From: Antitrichia curtipendula
Lineage: Eukaryota; Streptophyta; Bryopsida; Hypnales; Leucodontaceae
DNA: 64,000 bases
NCBI GenBank assembly: GCA_951230915.1
Contig: OX579635.1
Coordinates: 21,328,001-21,392,000 of the forward strand
Direction of reading: 5' to 3'
Under the pieces are notes generated by a model. The model had not been told where the DNA came from, made no database searches, and worked only from the letters and a program-made list of their open reading frames with translations. The position numbers and the translations under genes were made by a program. Below are positions 1 through 19,730 of the stretch, piece by piece. Within the stretch, counting starts at the first letter, position 1. Every line of letters begins with the position of its first letter.

Positions 1-59
1 AGTTTTCAGCCTCCAGTGAAACTTGAGAATGGCACAAAAAAATTCATACGAAATCAACT

Positions 60-975
60 TCATACGGAGATACCTGCTCCACAGTCTATGTCCACATCGT
101 CCATGCCGTCTCTATCAGCAGTCTCCAAAGCTTTAATTCGGTGAAGTTCTCTATAAACCTGGTTTCTTCCACTCGCTGATGTTTGAAGCGTGAGAGCCTC
201 GAGCAAATCATCTGTGGCCGAGCTCCACAATTTGAAGCCTGCGAAAGCCAGGCCTCGTCTATACCACGCCTTCGCATACTCACACTGCATCCCAATAGCC
301 CGTGTGCAATTTCTTTGTGCTGCCATAAAGTGCTTCAAAGCCTGCATAAAGTCCAGCAAGGTTAAGGACTTAAGGCTTGAACTCAACAAGTGTAAAAATC
401 ATCTGTGCAAAGAGTTTCACAATGTTCCAAGTCCGAACTCCTCAAAACCAAATGCCTAGAATCGACTTACATGTAATGCAGCAGCTCGATTGACATACAG
501 AGTTGCCAAAAGCGACAGATCAGGGACATAAAAAGGAGCATATCTTACACCCTACGCCAAAAACAAAACAACCAAGTCACACACAAACATGGCCAGCGTG
601 AGTTGGATTGATTGTCAGTGTCACTCTCAAATCGCAAGCTTAGTCATCTAACCTCATGGGGAAACTAAACCTCCACCACAAGCGGGGTGCCTCCATATGA
701 GAAAATACCACGTCAAGGTTACTCCAGTTACTTCTCAATGCGAATTTAGACGTGGTAGGTAGCAGTAGCAAACCAAAAGAATAGAAGATAAAATCCCAAT
801 TTCATGATCCATGTAGAAGAGGAGTACTTGTCCATGAGTTAACCTGGGTGTACAACACGAGGGCCTGTTGGGAGAGGAAGCGCCGAAAGCCGCATTGCCG
901 TCGTTATTAAAGCGCGGAGCGTTCTCCGAATTTTGGGCAAACGGTGCCTTAGCGGTGAGCTGCTGCACCACCTAA
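60..975 (-). pseudogene. TPR-repeat protein, C-terminal part, probable frame break
   Basis: Three exon-like pieces are read on the minus strand. The 3' exon (60-341) follows a clear acceptor and encodes about 93 residues ending in CGAGISV and a TGA stop. The middle exon (471-543) encodes YVPDLSLLATLYVNRAAALH and ends at a GTAAGT donor. Joined, these give the TPR-like run NRAAALH-ALKHFMAAQRNCTRAI followed by YAKAWYRRGLAF, as in plant TPR proteins. A further exon (about 835-975) contains GNAAF in one frame and RRFLSQQALVLYTQ, the continuation expected of a TPR helix, in the next frame, so one base appears lost near 883. Its donor (GTTAAC) is weak. No convincing first exon was found at higher coordinates. 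TPR proteins are usually protein-binding scaffolds; no partner can be named. It could be a live gene with a sequence error instead of a pseudogene. Confidence 0.55.
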
Positions 976-3192
976 AGCAACAAAGTCGAAATTCCAAGGG
1001 TCAGAAACTCATTGCATGCACTTGTGGATCGAATACACAGCATTCAATCAGAAGCAAGACTTGAGATTCGGACGGCGTGATTGCGTATACATTAGCTCTG
1101 TAATGCAGCAAATTGGGTCTAACCTGGGAGCAAGCGGCATCGGTGGTGACGTGAGAGACGAGCTCACCGCATGTGAGCTCCAGATTGCTCACAAGGCTGC
1201 TTTGAATCCGGTCGAGGAGGGGCTTGGGAACGGTACCCTTGACAACCTCAATGTGCTCCATGATCCCCTCTCCCAACTAACACAAGTCTCATACAATGTG
1301 CTGACAAGGGGTCGCCGCACAGGCGAGCGTCCGAACTGTCAGCTGATCCAAATTTATAGAGAGCTTGGACGAGGATTTAGGGTTTTTAGAACTCACTGCC
1401 CTAGGGACTGCACAAGCACTGCACGAGCACTGCACAAGGACTCCAAGTAGTCCAAGTAATACTCTCAGGACTGAAGGACTGACTACTTCGCAAAACTTTG
1501 CAGTACTTTGCAAAGCTTGCAAACTGACTCTTCAAATCGACTCAACGGGTTTAGACATTTCAAGACACAGCTGACTATTTCTTACTAAATCAATCAAGAA
1601 AGGTCTGCGTTTTTGAGACGAAAGTTGAAGAAGCGCACCGCATGAATTCTCAAGTCTCCGTAGGCTCAGAAATCAGGCCAGGGAACTCCATTGCATCTAC
1701 GAGCTCAAGCCTATGATTTCAAATCTCAGCCAAATGAGCATAATTCATCCTACAGCCACGATCAACTGCAAATGAGCTCGATCGAAAGACGCAGATGAGC
1801 GAGGTAGAGCCAAGGTTGGATACAATTAAGCCTGCAACCACAATTTTCTTTCAATTCTCGGACAGTGACACACATTCAATTGATGTCTGATCGAGAGTCA
1901 TGAATGGAGTGAAATTGAGCACATCGGAGTATTGGCGATCCAGACAGATTGAAGCTGAGTTCGACGCCGGAATGCAAGTCGGAGAAGACAAGTTCAGAAC
2001 ATTCTTGAGCTTGTACAGTACAGCTAATGTGAAGTCGCCAGTCACCACCATACAGCAAGGGAGGGGTTCAAACTTCATGGGTTGATTAATTGAATAAAAA
2101 AACTTATTATTTAAAATTATTTTTGTACGTGATTCTCGGGGGCCCACATAACTTGTTCTTTCTCTGAAAAATGAGTGAAAAATATTTCTATTCATGCAAA
2201 CCTACGCAAAAGACGGACCAGCCCTTAAATGGGCGCTTTTAGAGCATCCTACCTTACCTAACACACATTTCATGAACCTTATCATAGACCTTGGTCTGCG
2301 GAATAGGAACTTGAATGCTAAAATATCTTTCTGAATATTCTGCATCCATGCAGTGTACTTAATTATGCAGGCTTATTGCAAGGTCCGGATGCTAACATTT
2401 TAATGCCAGGTGAAGGAAAAGTCTGAGTCTCCTAGATTGACACACAAGGCGAGACGACGTGGTCTCCATGACTGGATTCGAGATACTGGCGGCAACCAAC
2501 ACACGGTTTGGGCCAAAGAGAACTCGGTCCGCAGAGTATCTGTCTGAGTGAATTCACAATATTGGCCCTATGTTACAGATTTCTCTTGTGTAAGGATATC
2601 ACTCGTGGCTGCAGACGTAGCATGTGTAGCTTATGTTCCCTGAGAGCCACAGTTTCTTTTCCCCCAGCGGCCCTCTTGGTGGAAAACAGGTCAAATCTTG
2701 TCAACTCCTGTCAAACTTCTACTAAGTAAGAGATGCGAGCATTTTGATTCCAAAAATAGCGGCGAGTTTGCCGTTCCTAGACTTTAAAACTCTACACGAG
2801 AGGCAATGATTTTGGAGACAAGCTTTTTCGGACTCAGATTAGTTCAGGGCCAAATTTGGAAAGAAAGAGTACAATCTCGCAACAAAAATGGCAAGCTTGG
2901 ACACCCCTCCTGAAAGCACTTCAGACTAATTCAACAATTAGAACCAACTCAGCATCTACATCCAAGTAGGAACACTCAAATGACCATTGTCGTCACAGCA
3001 TCCAACACCTCTTGGTTCGAGACAGTATCAGAAGCGTATTCATATTACAATATTATCTGGCGTGTAATCTATACATTTTCTGCAACAGTCATGTTGAAAT
3101 TAAATTTTGCATTTCTGCAATTCTAAGAAATCGAAATGTACAGTTGAAGGAGATCATCTGTCGCTGATTTTAATCTACAAGCCCTAGCTAGG
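976..3192. other. Intergenic stretch, no gene recognised
   Basis: Several short open frames on both strands (for example 1016-1450 plus and 1851-2195 minus) overlap one another and show no family motif. Near 2216-2260 there is what looks like one end of a small transposon, sharing the CTTTTAGAGCAT..CTACCTTA end seen at 17715-17733. Nothing else is supported. Confidence 0.4.
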
Positions 3193-4144
3193 TTAACCCC
3201 TAAAGGACCAAACGGCTCTTTTTTTTGCAACATACCGATTTTGGACAGCTCACTACTAATGAATTTTTTGTTTTTTTCATTGTAATTTTTACACAACATT
3301 TTCCCAGGGAGTAGCTTCAAGGCTTAACAATTTTCATAACTTTTGACTACATGGTTAAAAAGTTATTGTGTGATATGTAGTTTTCATTGCTTGGTGGGCA
3401 GCCCAAGTAGCAAAATAAAATTCTTTAAAAATCACTTTTTTCAAAAATAAAAATTTGAAATTGGTTTTCTAGATTTATATATATGTGGAAAGCTTTTGAT
3501 CATTCCATTTTGATTTAGGAGATGAAAGTTATGAGGAGTTTTAGTTTGGGGTAGTTTGCAGGTAGTTATGGAATCTCTTTCTAAAATAAACTTTGAAGTC
3601 CTTTATTTAACTCAATTTTCAGTATTTTGGGAAAAAATAAAAAACATTAAGTGTACATTTTTTATATCAACATTACAACCATTGGGATTGGCATTTTTTA
3701 ATTCCATAAATAAATTGTTAACAATTTAGTATTTTGAATAATTTTCTACTTCTTTCTACTTACTCATTTTTTTCTATATGTTGCACAATTCCAAATGATC
3801 TGAATTTTTTTTTAAATGTAACAACTTTCTTTGAAGAATGAATCCAAAGAATTACAATCATTTTGTACATTTTTTCATAATTACCTGACCTTGTAGAGTG
3901 CAGCTACCAGGATTTTCGCAGGATCCAAAAAATGATTTTTGTCACTTCAAACGTGGATATCTTGCAATCTACACGGTGGAAATTTGTGAAATTTTTTCCA
4001 CATCTTCTCAAACTAATGTACTACAAGATCTACGGTTATATGTGTCCAAATTTATTTATTTTTGTAAAATTTGATACTTGTTCTAGAAATGGCAGTTTGG
4101 GAGTGTTTTTGGTGAAAACATAGTCAAAAACCTGTACGGATTAA
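3193..4144. mobile_element. TTAA-flanked non-autonomous element, diverged
   Basis: A TTAA at 3193-3196 is followed by CCCCTAAAGGACCAAACGG, and a TTAA at 4141-4144 is preceded by an end whose reverse complement (TCCGTACAGG) matches the left end at 7 of 10 positions. The interior is AT-rich and non-coding. It shares a stretch around 3940-4110 (a TATCTTGCAATCTACA motif, then a region before the right end) with 17050-17255 and, more weakly, with the element at 33745. The TTAA target duplication and CCC-starting inverted ends are what piggyBac-type elements show; no transposase is present. Confidence 0.55.
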
Positions 4145-4249
4145 GGGAAGCTCAGGAGCTAACATTCCATTTCACTCCGATGAAATTCATTTCTATCCGA
4201 TGTGCAAGAAGGTTGATCTAGATGAAATGGTATCTCCATTTAATTACTC

Positions 4250-11515
<7,266 letters not shown>

Positions 11516-12554
11516 GGTAATTCCTCTGCAAGATAGATGAAACAACAATTCGGATCACAGCGCACCAATCGAAATCTCAAGAACCATCTACATGTACGAA
11601 TTTCCAGTCTTCAAGATCATAAAACTCCCAAACAATCTCAGCTCCCAGATATGAGCGATTCCTAGTGAAACAGAAAGCAAGACCAGAGACTTTGGTCCTT
11701 GTCGTAGAGTAAAGCCAGACAAGAAATAAAAGCTGTTGATACACATAAACGGCTAACGCTCCGGACCACTCAACTAGCTGATCAATTCCCTCTCAGTTTC
11801 TGCATGCAAGCCACCACTCAATTCTAAGTTTTCTATTGCAACTTCTGTCCAGCACCGCGTCATGGTTAACAAGAACGGCATTCGCGAACACTCTTGCTTT
11901 CAAACTCAGTTTTCATTTGCAAGTCATTTCTCTATTGCATTTTAGGAGGCTGCATCGCAAGATAGAGGATGTTTGAAAAAATTGACAACTATTGATGCAC
12001 AAACGAAGTCGACAAAACTAAAATCTGTGGATGAGCCTCATGAGGGGAAACGCTGGAATTCGCACCTGGAGTTGCTTACAGTCTGTAAAACACCAAAGTG
12101 CAGCGCCGTGATCGGAAATGCTAGAACTGAAGACAGCAATGGACATGATTTTCGAGTCTAGCGTGGTCGATCTATGCGCCAGTTTTCTTGCGAAAAATCT
12201 CAGGGCAGGAAAGTTTGTCGGTTGGGACACTCTGACAGACCTCATATATCAAGTAACCACGCTTTGTGCAGTTTCGGAGAATGTATTTCTGACACTTTCG
12301 TCAGCGTGAGGTTGTGCACTTTCAACATTTCCAAAGTCGGACTTCGGTTATCAGAGCTCTTGTCGGTACTTGCAGAAAGCTCAATCATTAGAAAGCCGTG
12401 TTAACTTATATTTCGAAGGCGGCAATGCCCTTTCACAATGCTCAACGCGTCTCGGGTAGAAATAAACACCCTAACTTTATTGTCTCTTTCCCTCGTATAT
12501 GCACCTCCTTTCCTAATGTATCCAAATCTACAATCAAACAGACACTTAACACTA
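11516..12554. promoter_or_regulatory. Presumed 5' flank of the receptor-kinase gene
   Basis: This is the sequence upstream of the minus-strand receptor kinase. It must hold the promoter and untranslated leader, but I see no clear TATA box or named element. Short open frames at 11973-12404 on both strands overlap and have no recognisable motif. Confidence 0.35.
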
Positions 12555-13726
12555 TTAACCCCTAAATGCCCAAGGCCCCCAAATCCAGTGTTTGCAAAAC
12601 TTTGAAGTTAAATAAAACCTAACCAAGTTTCTATTTTTAGTATTTTATATTTTTGAAAAGTTCTTCTTGAAGTCTAGTTTTAGCATCAAAAATCCGATCT
12701 TGAAAATAAATTATAGTGATTTTTCTATTTAAGATTTTGTGCAAGGGTACCCATTGCAATCTTGACTTCTTGTAGTGTTGAGAGCCCTTGAAAATGAGTC
12801 TCAAATACACTAGATCTTGGAGAAAAAATCACATTCAAAATTCATTCAAAAAATTTGTAAAAGAGATTTTAAGAAGCCAGAAATTGAATGGGGTTATACA
12901 TGTTAGACCCTTTAACCTCATATTCTATTGGTCACCAACTTTTTAGATTTGGCTTGTAAAAAGGATGAAAGCATGCTACGGCCTACCTACTTTGGCACAT
13001 TCAATAAAAAAACGTAAATAAAGTTTCTTCACTTTGAATTCTTGGTGAAGAAAGCTAACAAAATTCTACAAGTGGGCCAAATTTTATATTGTTTAATTTG
13101 TCTTGAAGTTCATTTTTTAAGAATTTTGTTTGTTTTTATTTATTATGTTGTTTAACTCATTTTATTGCTTAATTCCACAATATATCTTGCAGAAGGAATT
13201 AAATAATAAAAAAATTAGGCCCACTTGTAAAATCTTGCTAGTTTCTTCTTCCAACTAATTCAAATATTAAATTTTATATTTAAAGTAAAAAATAAATAAA
13301 ATTTAAAAACATGTATATTAGTGAATAAAACTAGATATTGAATGCAAATTGAAAAATGCGCTTAGACCCTAGAATAAATCTGTAATATCAATCATCAAAC
13401 CAAATTTATGTATGTAGTTCTCCTCATTTATGTGCACTTAAAGTTTATTAGTTCCTCAAATGTGACACCGTAACATCAAAAGGATTGAAAGACTTCACAT
13501 CACTTTTTGCAGTTTTAACACCCTCATGGTCAAATATTATAATCTTTCACTCCATATGTGATATTGTTGTATTTTGTTTTCCTATGAGATCTCTAACATG
13601 TTAGTTTGAATTTGTACGGTTACTATTCAATAAAAATTGATACAACTTATCAAAATGTTGGTATTTTGTTCAATTTAGAACAAATTTCAAGATGCTCAAA
13701 ACAAGCCTTGGGCATTTAGGGGTTAA
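12555..13726. mobile_element. TTAA-flanked element with perfect 18-bp inverted ends
   Basis: TTAA at 12555-12558 and 13723-13726 bracket a 1164-bp interior. The left end reads CCCCTAAATGCCCAAGGC and the right end is its exact reverse complement, an 18-bp perfect terminal inverted repeat. TTAA duplication plus CCC-starting ends are the hallmarks of piggyBac-type transposons. No transposase frame is present, so the copy is non-autonomous. It matches the 15587-16236 element along both flanks but carries an extra block of about 500 bp (roughly 12960-13480). Part of that block (13190-13360) reappears inverted at 19545-19730, suggesting a nested insertion. Confidence 0.75.
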
Positions 13727-15094
13727 CCAAATAGCTATGAAATATATGAGTTGAGGATTATGAGCACATGAGCCTAAGAATTTAAACACCTATGTTACAT
13801 GTGTCTATATTATAGAATTTTTCTTTGATTATAGGATACCTATGTTAAAGATACCTATATCATAGATGTTTATGTTATAAGCACCTTCAATGGTTACAGG
13901 TTGTGTATTTATACCGAAACTCAAGGCTTATATGCTTGCATTTCTATCTTCATATGCTACTTTAGCATCATTGGGAAAAAATGTAACATAACTTGAAATT
14001 GAAGGGCTAGTATATAAATTGAACAATTCACAAAGGGCTACTTTTGATATCAATTTTCAAGTTAGGGGATGTTGATGGGGCTATGAAGCCAATGGAATGT
14101 AAATTGCTAAAAGAAGGTCTTTAGGGCCAACTTGGACTACATCCATTTATATTTGAAAAAAGGTGATAATAATTCCTATGTGAATGTAGCTTCTCAAAAT
14201 AAAATTAGATGAAGAATGAAGAGCAAATGGGGGAGTATCACAAAGCTTAGAACTTTGAATGCACCTACTTGTAATCTCTAATATACAAGAATTTTGGATA
14301 GTATCTACGGATTGATCTTACATCTTTTATACTTATAATTTGTGTCATGAAACACCTTAGAATAGTTGGGCTAAACATAGACATAGATTGATCCTAGTAG
14401 ATGATTTGCATCATCTAAAGTCACATACATTATATACAATTGAGTGTAAGACTTGCTCTTTATCAATTTTGCTAGTTAACCACTAAAAGAGGGAGCCTAT
14501 GATAATATAGTCAACTTTGAAAGTCCCTCATCTTGTATCCTCCATTTTTCTTGTAGTCTCCCTTTTTTAATCCTCCATTTCTTTGATATTTACAATGAGT
14601 GAAAAAAGTTATTTTTATTTTTCAAAGACAAAATCACATATCTAATATTTGTCATCAAATTTTAAAACTTTATATAATCAGACTTCCATGGGCCCAAATC
14701 ATAGATGTTTAATTTAAAGAGTACTATTGAAGGCTATGTGCCCTCAATGTTGAATTTGTCAATAGTGAACATAGGTGCATTCCAATAAAATACCATTTAT
14801 CTATTTTTGATTAACTAAAAGGACTCGTGCATTTTCTCTAGTGACTAATTCCAAATATTTTGGCATGTCCTAGTGGGTCTTCTTTTCATAAGCCAATCTA
14901 GTATATAAAGGATTAAAGGTATATGTAGAATCAAGACGAAGTAAAAATTTTGTTTTTGTAATTTGTTGTTTTTATTCTAAACCTATGAATTTTCATTGCT
15001 CATCATGTATTTGTGCATAGAATCTATTGGCCCAAGCTGTGGACTTTGTAGCCAGAATCATAAGACATGTTGGTGAACACTATGTGAGTGTATG
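13727..15094. other. AT-rich intergenic DNA with an old repeat copy
   Basis: No coding frame is supported. Positions about 13750-13970 are a diverged copy of the 20327-20522 repeat, sharing the phrases CACCTTCAATGGTT and CTCAAGGCT. The rest is AT-rich and featureless to my reading. Confidence 0.4.
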
Positions 15095-17263
15095 TTAACC
15101 CTTTAACGCCTAAATATGCCAAAAATAGCCTACAATTTTTGAATAATACAATATGCATGGGCCTAAGTGGCATCCATTGTTCCACTTTTATATTGGCAAT
15201 GATTGAACAATAAGCTTACTATTGTTTTTGCAATTCCATTTGAGTTGGACAACTTTGTATAGATGGCTTACTTTCTCACTCATCCATTTGCAACCTAAGG
15301 AGGCCATAAATTCTTTTCATTAATACTAACACTATTGCAATGCAAGGCAAAAGCTCAAAGTGTACTAAAAATTCCATCTATAGATCTCATTTAGAGACTT
15401 GGTATAGTTGGGTCCAATAATCTTAGAAACTACCTATTGTACCATTCATTTTCTTTTGCATAATATAGAATACAATTGGCATCTTTTTGTCTTGTGTAAT
15501 TTTCTTTCAATCCTTACGCAGTCCCAATTAAGCATACTAAATGTTAGTTTTTTTCTTAAAACTTCATTTGTGGTGAATTGTTTTATTTAACCCCTAAATG
15601 CTCAAGGCACCAAATTTTGGTGTTGACAATACTTTGAAGTTAAATAAAATCTATCCAAGTTGCCATTTTTAGTAGTTTATATTTTTGAAAGATCCTTCTT
15701 GAAGTCTAATTTTAGCATCAAATATACAATTTTGAAAATGATTGGTTATGATTTTTCTATTCAAAATTTTGTGCAAGGGTGTCTATTGCAATCTTGACAT
15801 TCTGTACTGTTGACGGCTCTTGGAAATGAGCCTCAAATACACTAGATCTTGGAGAAAAGTTGCATTTGAAATTCATTTAAAAAATTGTTGAGTAGATTTT
15901 GAGAAGCCATAAATTGATTGGAGTTATGTATATTAGGCCCTATACCTCATTAGTTTTTGGTGAACAACTTTTTAGATTTGACATGTGTAAAGAGATTGAA
16001 AGACTTCAAATCATTTTTGCATTTTTAACACCCTCATGATCAAACATTATAATCGTTCAATCCATAAGTGATATTGTTGTATTTTTTTTTCTATGTGATC
16101 TCTAACATGTCTTATTTAAATTTGTACGGTTACAATTAAAAAAAAATTGCTTCAACTTATCAAAATGCTGTCTTTTTGCTCAATTTAGAGCAAATTCTTA
16201 AAAGCTCAAAAAAGGCCTTAGGCATTTAGAGGTTAATATTCATAGTTATACATAATAGTCTAATTACAATAAAAAAAAATATCTATTTTACAAAATTTGG
16301 GCATTGTCACTCCAACATTGAATATAATGTTTATAGTTTATCCTATCTTCAAAAAAAATTCAAAAAATCATGTCAAAAATTGAAATCACACTAGCGGACA
16401 AGCCTATCCAAAATCCCGTAGGGACTTTAGGACTTTAGGGATTAAGGTGAACACTGAAGAGTAATTTTGTGTAGAACATAGGATTCTATTTTAGAATTTT
16501 CTAGTTGTATGGTGTTGTCCAATGCTTGGAAAAACAACTGCCTTTGAGTTTTCAATTTTCGATCTCTGGTGGGCATTATTGATTCTAGTTATAGAGCTCT
16601 ACTTACACGTATGCATGAAAGGAAAATCTTGTTTGTCCACCAGTCTAGAGCTAAAATACAAACATTATATTCAATGTTGGAGTGAATTTGGGCATTGTCA
16701 CTCCAACATTGAAATATAAAATTTGATGGTATTTAAAAATGTCATATCCAAAAATAAAATTTGGGCATAAAACCATTGAAATATAAAATTTGATGGTATT
16801 TATTGAAAATGTTTATTTCAACCAGTACTCAAGAACAAAAGTTATGCCACCCTAAGTCCAAAAGCACCTCAAGGGGCAGCCCTAAAAAATTCACAAAAAA
16901 TGAATATTTTTAATGAATTTTTAATTTTTTTTTTCAAATATTACATTTTTGTCTACATCTAAAGCTTTGAATCATTCTATTTCGATTAAAGATGAGAAAG
17001 GTATGGACAATCTTGTTTTTCAGGCAATCTAAGCATCCTCTAGAAAAAAACTTATTTTGTTCACTTTAAATGCAAATATCTTGCAATCTACATTATCAAA
17101 GTTTTTGAAATTTCTTCCATACATTCTTACACTAGTCTAATTTAGGATTCTATGGTTAGATGTGCAAAAGAAAACAATTTTTAAAGTCTTTTGCTCTTTG
17201 CAACATAAATAGCAGTTTGAGGTGTCTCTGATGGAAAAAAGGCCTTGGTACTTTAGGGGTTAA
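15095..17263. mobile_element. Possible larger TTAA element hosting a nested copy
   Basis: TTAA at 15095-15098 is followed by CCCTTTAACGCCTAAATATG, and TTAA at 17260-17263 is preceded by the reverse complement of CCCCTAAAGTACCAAGGCC. Between them lies the separate element 15587-16236 and another end-like motif, GGACTTTAGGGATTAA, finishing at 16445. The outer ends agree only loosely, so this may instead be two or three truncated elements side by side. Internal duplications are visible: an AACATTATATTCAATG / CATTGAATATAATGTT inverted pair (16310-16680) and a tandem duplication near 16720-16800. Confidence 0.35.
15587..16236. mobile_element. TTAA-flanked short element, relative of the 12555 copy
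   Basis: TTAA at 15587-15590 and 16233-16236 enclose 642 bp. The ends are CCCCTAAATGCTCAAGGC on the left and GGCCTTAGGCATTTAGAGG on the right, slightly diverged from the perfect ends of the 12555-13726 element. The flanking thirds align closely with that element; the central block of about 500 bp is absent. This is either a deletion derivative or the ancestral form before that block inserted. Confidence 0.7.
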
Positions 17264-17426
17264 ACCTCATCTTCTAACATGCCAAAGAGGGAATTCATAG
17301 ACATACCAAATCAAAGCACTCATGAAATGTGGTGACCTACAAGCAAAGTAACACCTTCCCTCTGGTGTGACACTACTGAAAAAGGTGTCCACCTCTCTCT
17401 GTAACAGAAACCAAGTGAAGGCAACA

Positions 17427-17733
17427 GTAAGGTAGTATGCTCTTAAAGCGATCACTTAAGAGCAGATCGCCTTTTCAGGGAAGTTAAACTTATTGAAACA
17501 ATTTTCAGTAAATTTATATAGGAAGAAAAATGGAATTGGCATCTAACCCAAGTCGTTTCATATTTTTCAGATCTTTGTAGCATTAGTTATGAATTTTTGA
17601 AGTTCAAACACAGTGGTTTCTAAAAGCGACCACCTTCTGAAATGTACACAGTTCGAACATTGAAGAAAGCAAAATGTACCTCTGTGTCATGATCGCTTTT
17701 AGAACATGGGTGCTTTTAGAGCATACTACCTTA
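17427..17733. mobile_element. Short inverted-repeat element (MITE), TAAGGTAG ends
   Basis: The left end TAAGGTAGTATGCTCTTAAA and the right end TTTTAGAGCATACTACCTTA are near-perfect inverted repeats about 300 bp apart. The interior contains a TTCTAAAAGCGACCACC motif followed by AAATGTACA. The same motif recurs at 42571, 42672 and 59758. There is no coding potential. Confidence 0.6.
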
Positions 17734-17843
17734 ATGGATTTTCTTCAGACTCCCAAGGACTTCATGTGCATGGGGTTGCTGATTCTCCTCCTCCTCTTTA
17801 GGACGCATGGAGCGTGCATTTAAGCCAAAAACGTTGTTTTATG

Positions 17844-18169
17844 TTAGGGGCACTTCACACTATGGCCGACCAAGTAACAAGTAACATATAACAAATAACA
17901 AATCTGATTTTTTAGGAAAAAATTTGGTGGACTCTCGATCATAGTTTGGATCTCTATTTTTGCTGGACCCAAACTATAGTCAAGAGTCCATCAACATATA
18001 ATTAATTTTCTGCTAGAATTGTCAATTTGGAGGGCGACGGGCTCTTGACTGTGTCGTCTAGTGTGAAGGGTCAAGAGGCCGAAATTTCAAGAATTTATGG
18101 ATTTCTGCAATTTGATTGGTGGGAATTGATAGCCTCTTGACCCTCTGCCATAGTGTGAAGAGCCCCTTA
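17844..18169. mobile_element. Tourist-like MITE with TTA target duplication
   Basis: Terminal inverted repeats of 20 bp with one mismatch: GGGGCACTTCACACTATGGC on the left, and on the right the reverse complement of GGGGCTCTTCACACTATGGC. They lie at 17847-18166, and TTA is duplicated on both sides (17844-17846, 18167-18169). A 3-bp TTA duplication fits PIF/Harbinger-type MITEs. A Harbinger transposase remnant lies elsewhere in the window (50270-50475). Confidence 0.7.
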
Positions 18170-18823
18170 ATGGCCCTCTCCAACCGCTTTTTGGTATCCA
18201 AAATTTTGCATTTGGAGAAGAAGGTCGTCCTACTTTATTAGCGCCGCACAACACTTGCCTTTAGAAATACAGAGGCCCTCTACATCAGTCAACACCACTC
18301 TTATCCTCTTCCCAAGCCACATCCACCTAGGCTTAGTAGTTCTTTACACATGCAAGTTTGAATGCACAAGGTTCTAGCAACACCTTGTTAAGCCACCTTT
18401 AGCGCTAGGTGCAAATGTATCCTAACTGGAAGAAGAGTGATAAAAGCAAGGAGTTGTTCCAACAACAATCTTGACAAGTTTGATGTTCATTTTCAAAATC
18501 ATCCAGCAAACCAATTTTCTCTTGCAAGTTAAGAAATTGACGAGTTTGAAGGAGTTTTGAAGGGGCCACTATTATTTTTTACCTTGCAATGGGGATTGTT
18601 GAAGAAGGATAATGACCGATTCAGAAATTATCCTATTAGTATAATAAGTTCATTCCAAGGGAGACGGTCAAGTAGAAAATCAATGCTAATGGGACTAATA
18701 CCTAAAAATAGGTAATACAATCCAAAAATAGAAGACTATGACCCAATTTGGAAAATCAATAATCACTCAATCACAACGACATTGCATATATAATTCATTC
18801 ACACATAGTTTGACTAACACCAT
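18170..18823. other. Intergenic stretch, nothing recognised
   Basis: AT-rich DNA between two MITEs. No open frame with recognisable motifs and no clear repeat ends were seen. Confidence 0.35.
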
Positions 18824-19534
18824 CATAGGGTGAATGCAAGAAAGACCGACCCAAAAGCGTAGTGTACTCATGTTTTTTTTGTGAGTACTGTATAATTAGA
18901 AGAAAAAAAAATTTAAAAATCTGAAAAATATGTTCAATGTATACACCTTTAAGAAGAAGCATAGAAAAATTCTCTAAGTAGGAGAATTGGAAAAGTGCAA
19001 AATCTCATGAAAATAGGTACTTTTACATTTTAATTTGTAAAAAATAGGAATTTTTTTTTTAAGGAAAATAAAAATTATCTGTTTGGGAGGACTTTATAGG
19101 AAAGACATTTCACCAAAAAAATGATCTTGAAACAATTTTGAATGTTCAGAACTGTGTGCGCAAGGGAGCCCTGTTTGCACGTATGTGGAGGGCATAAAAT
19201 AAAATATTTTTAAATTTCCTTTGGTAGAAACATGACTTCCTACTATGGGAATAGACCATAGAAATTTCAGATCTAGATCATTAAGTTTGGATACTCCCTA
19301 GTACTAAAAAACCCTAAACTGCAAAGTGTGACAAATTAGCTAAATTTAAATTTAAATTTAAAATGATTTTTAAATATTTTTGAAAAATAAGGGATCTAAA
19401 CAAGATCAGGTTAGCCATCTCCAAGAAAAATTTCATATTAATTGGATTCATCTTCAAAAGTTATAGCCGATAACAAGTCCGACACGTCAAGTGTGACAAA
19501 AAATAGTACTAGTCTTTCTTGCATTCACCCTAGG
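18824..19534. mobile_element. Inverted-repeat element with TA duplication
   Basis: Starting at the shared TA (18826-18827), the left end TAGGGTGAATGCAAGAAAGA and the right end TCTTTCTTGCATTCACCCTA (to 19532) are perfect inverted repeats of at least 20 bp about 700 bp apart. If the element proper starts at GGGTG, a TA dinucleotide is duplicated on both sides, as in Tc1/mariner insertions. No transposase is encoded. The interior has a short TTTAAATTTAAATTTAAA run near 19345. Confidence 0.6.
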
Positions 19535-19544
19535 GTTTAAGCAC

Positions 19545-19730
19545 ATTTTTCAATTTGTACTCAATATCTAATTTTATTCACTAATATACATATTTAAATT
19601 TTTATTTTATTTTAATATTTTAAATATAAATTTTAATATTTAAATTGGTTGGAAGAAGAAACTAACAAGATTTTACAAGTGGGCCTAATTTCTTTATTAT
19701 TTAATTCCTTCTACAAGATACTTTGTAGGT
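19545..19730. repeat. Dispersed repeat, inverted relative to 13190-13360
   Basis: This segment is the reverse complement, with some divergence, of part of the extra block inside the TTAA element at 12555-13726. Shared phrases include ACAAGTGGGCCTAAT and the AT-rich run before it. It supports a separate repeat family that inserted into the TTAA element. Confidence 0.5.

Noticed and set aside
1016..1450. 144-residue plus-strand frame
   Set aside because: No domain, no splice or start context, and it overlaps a minus-strand frame of similar quality.
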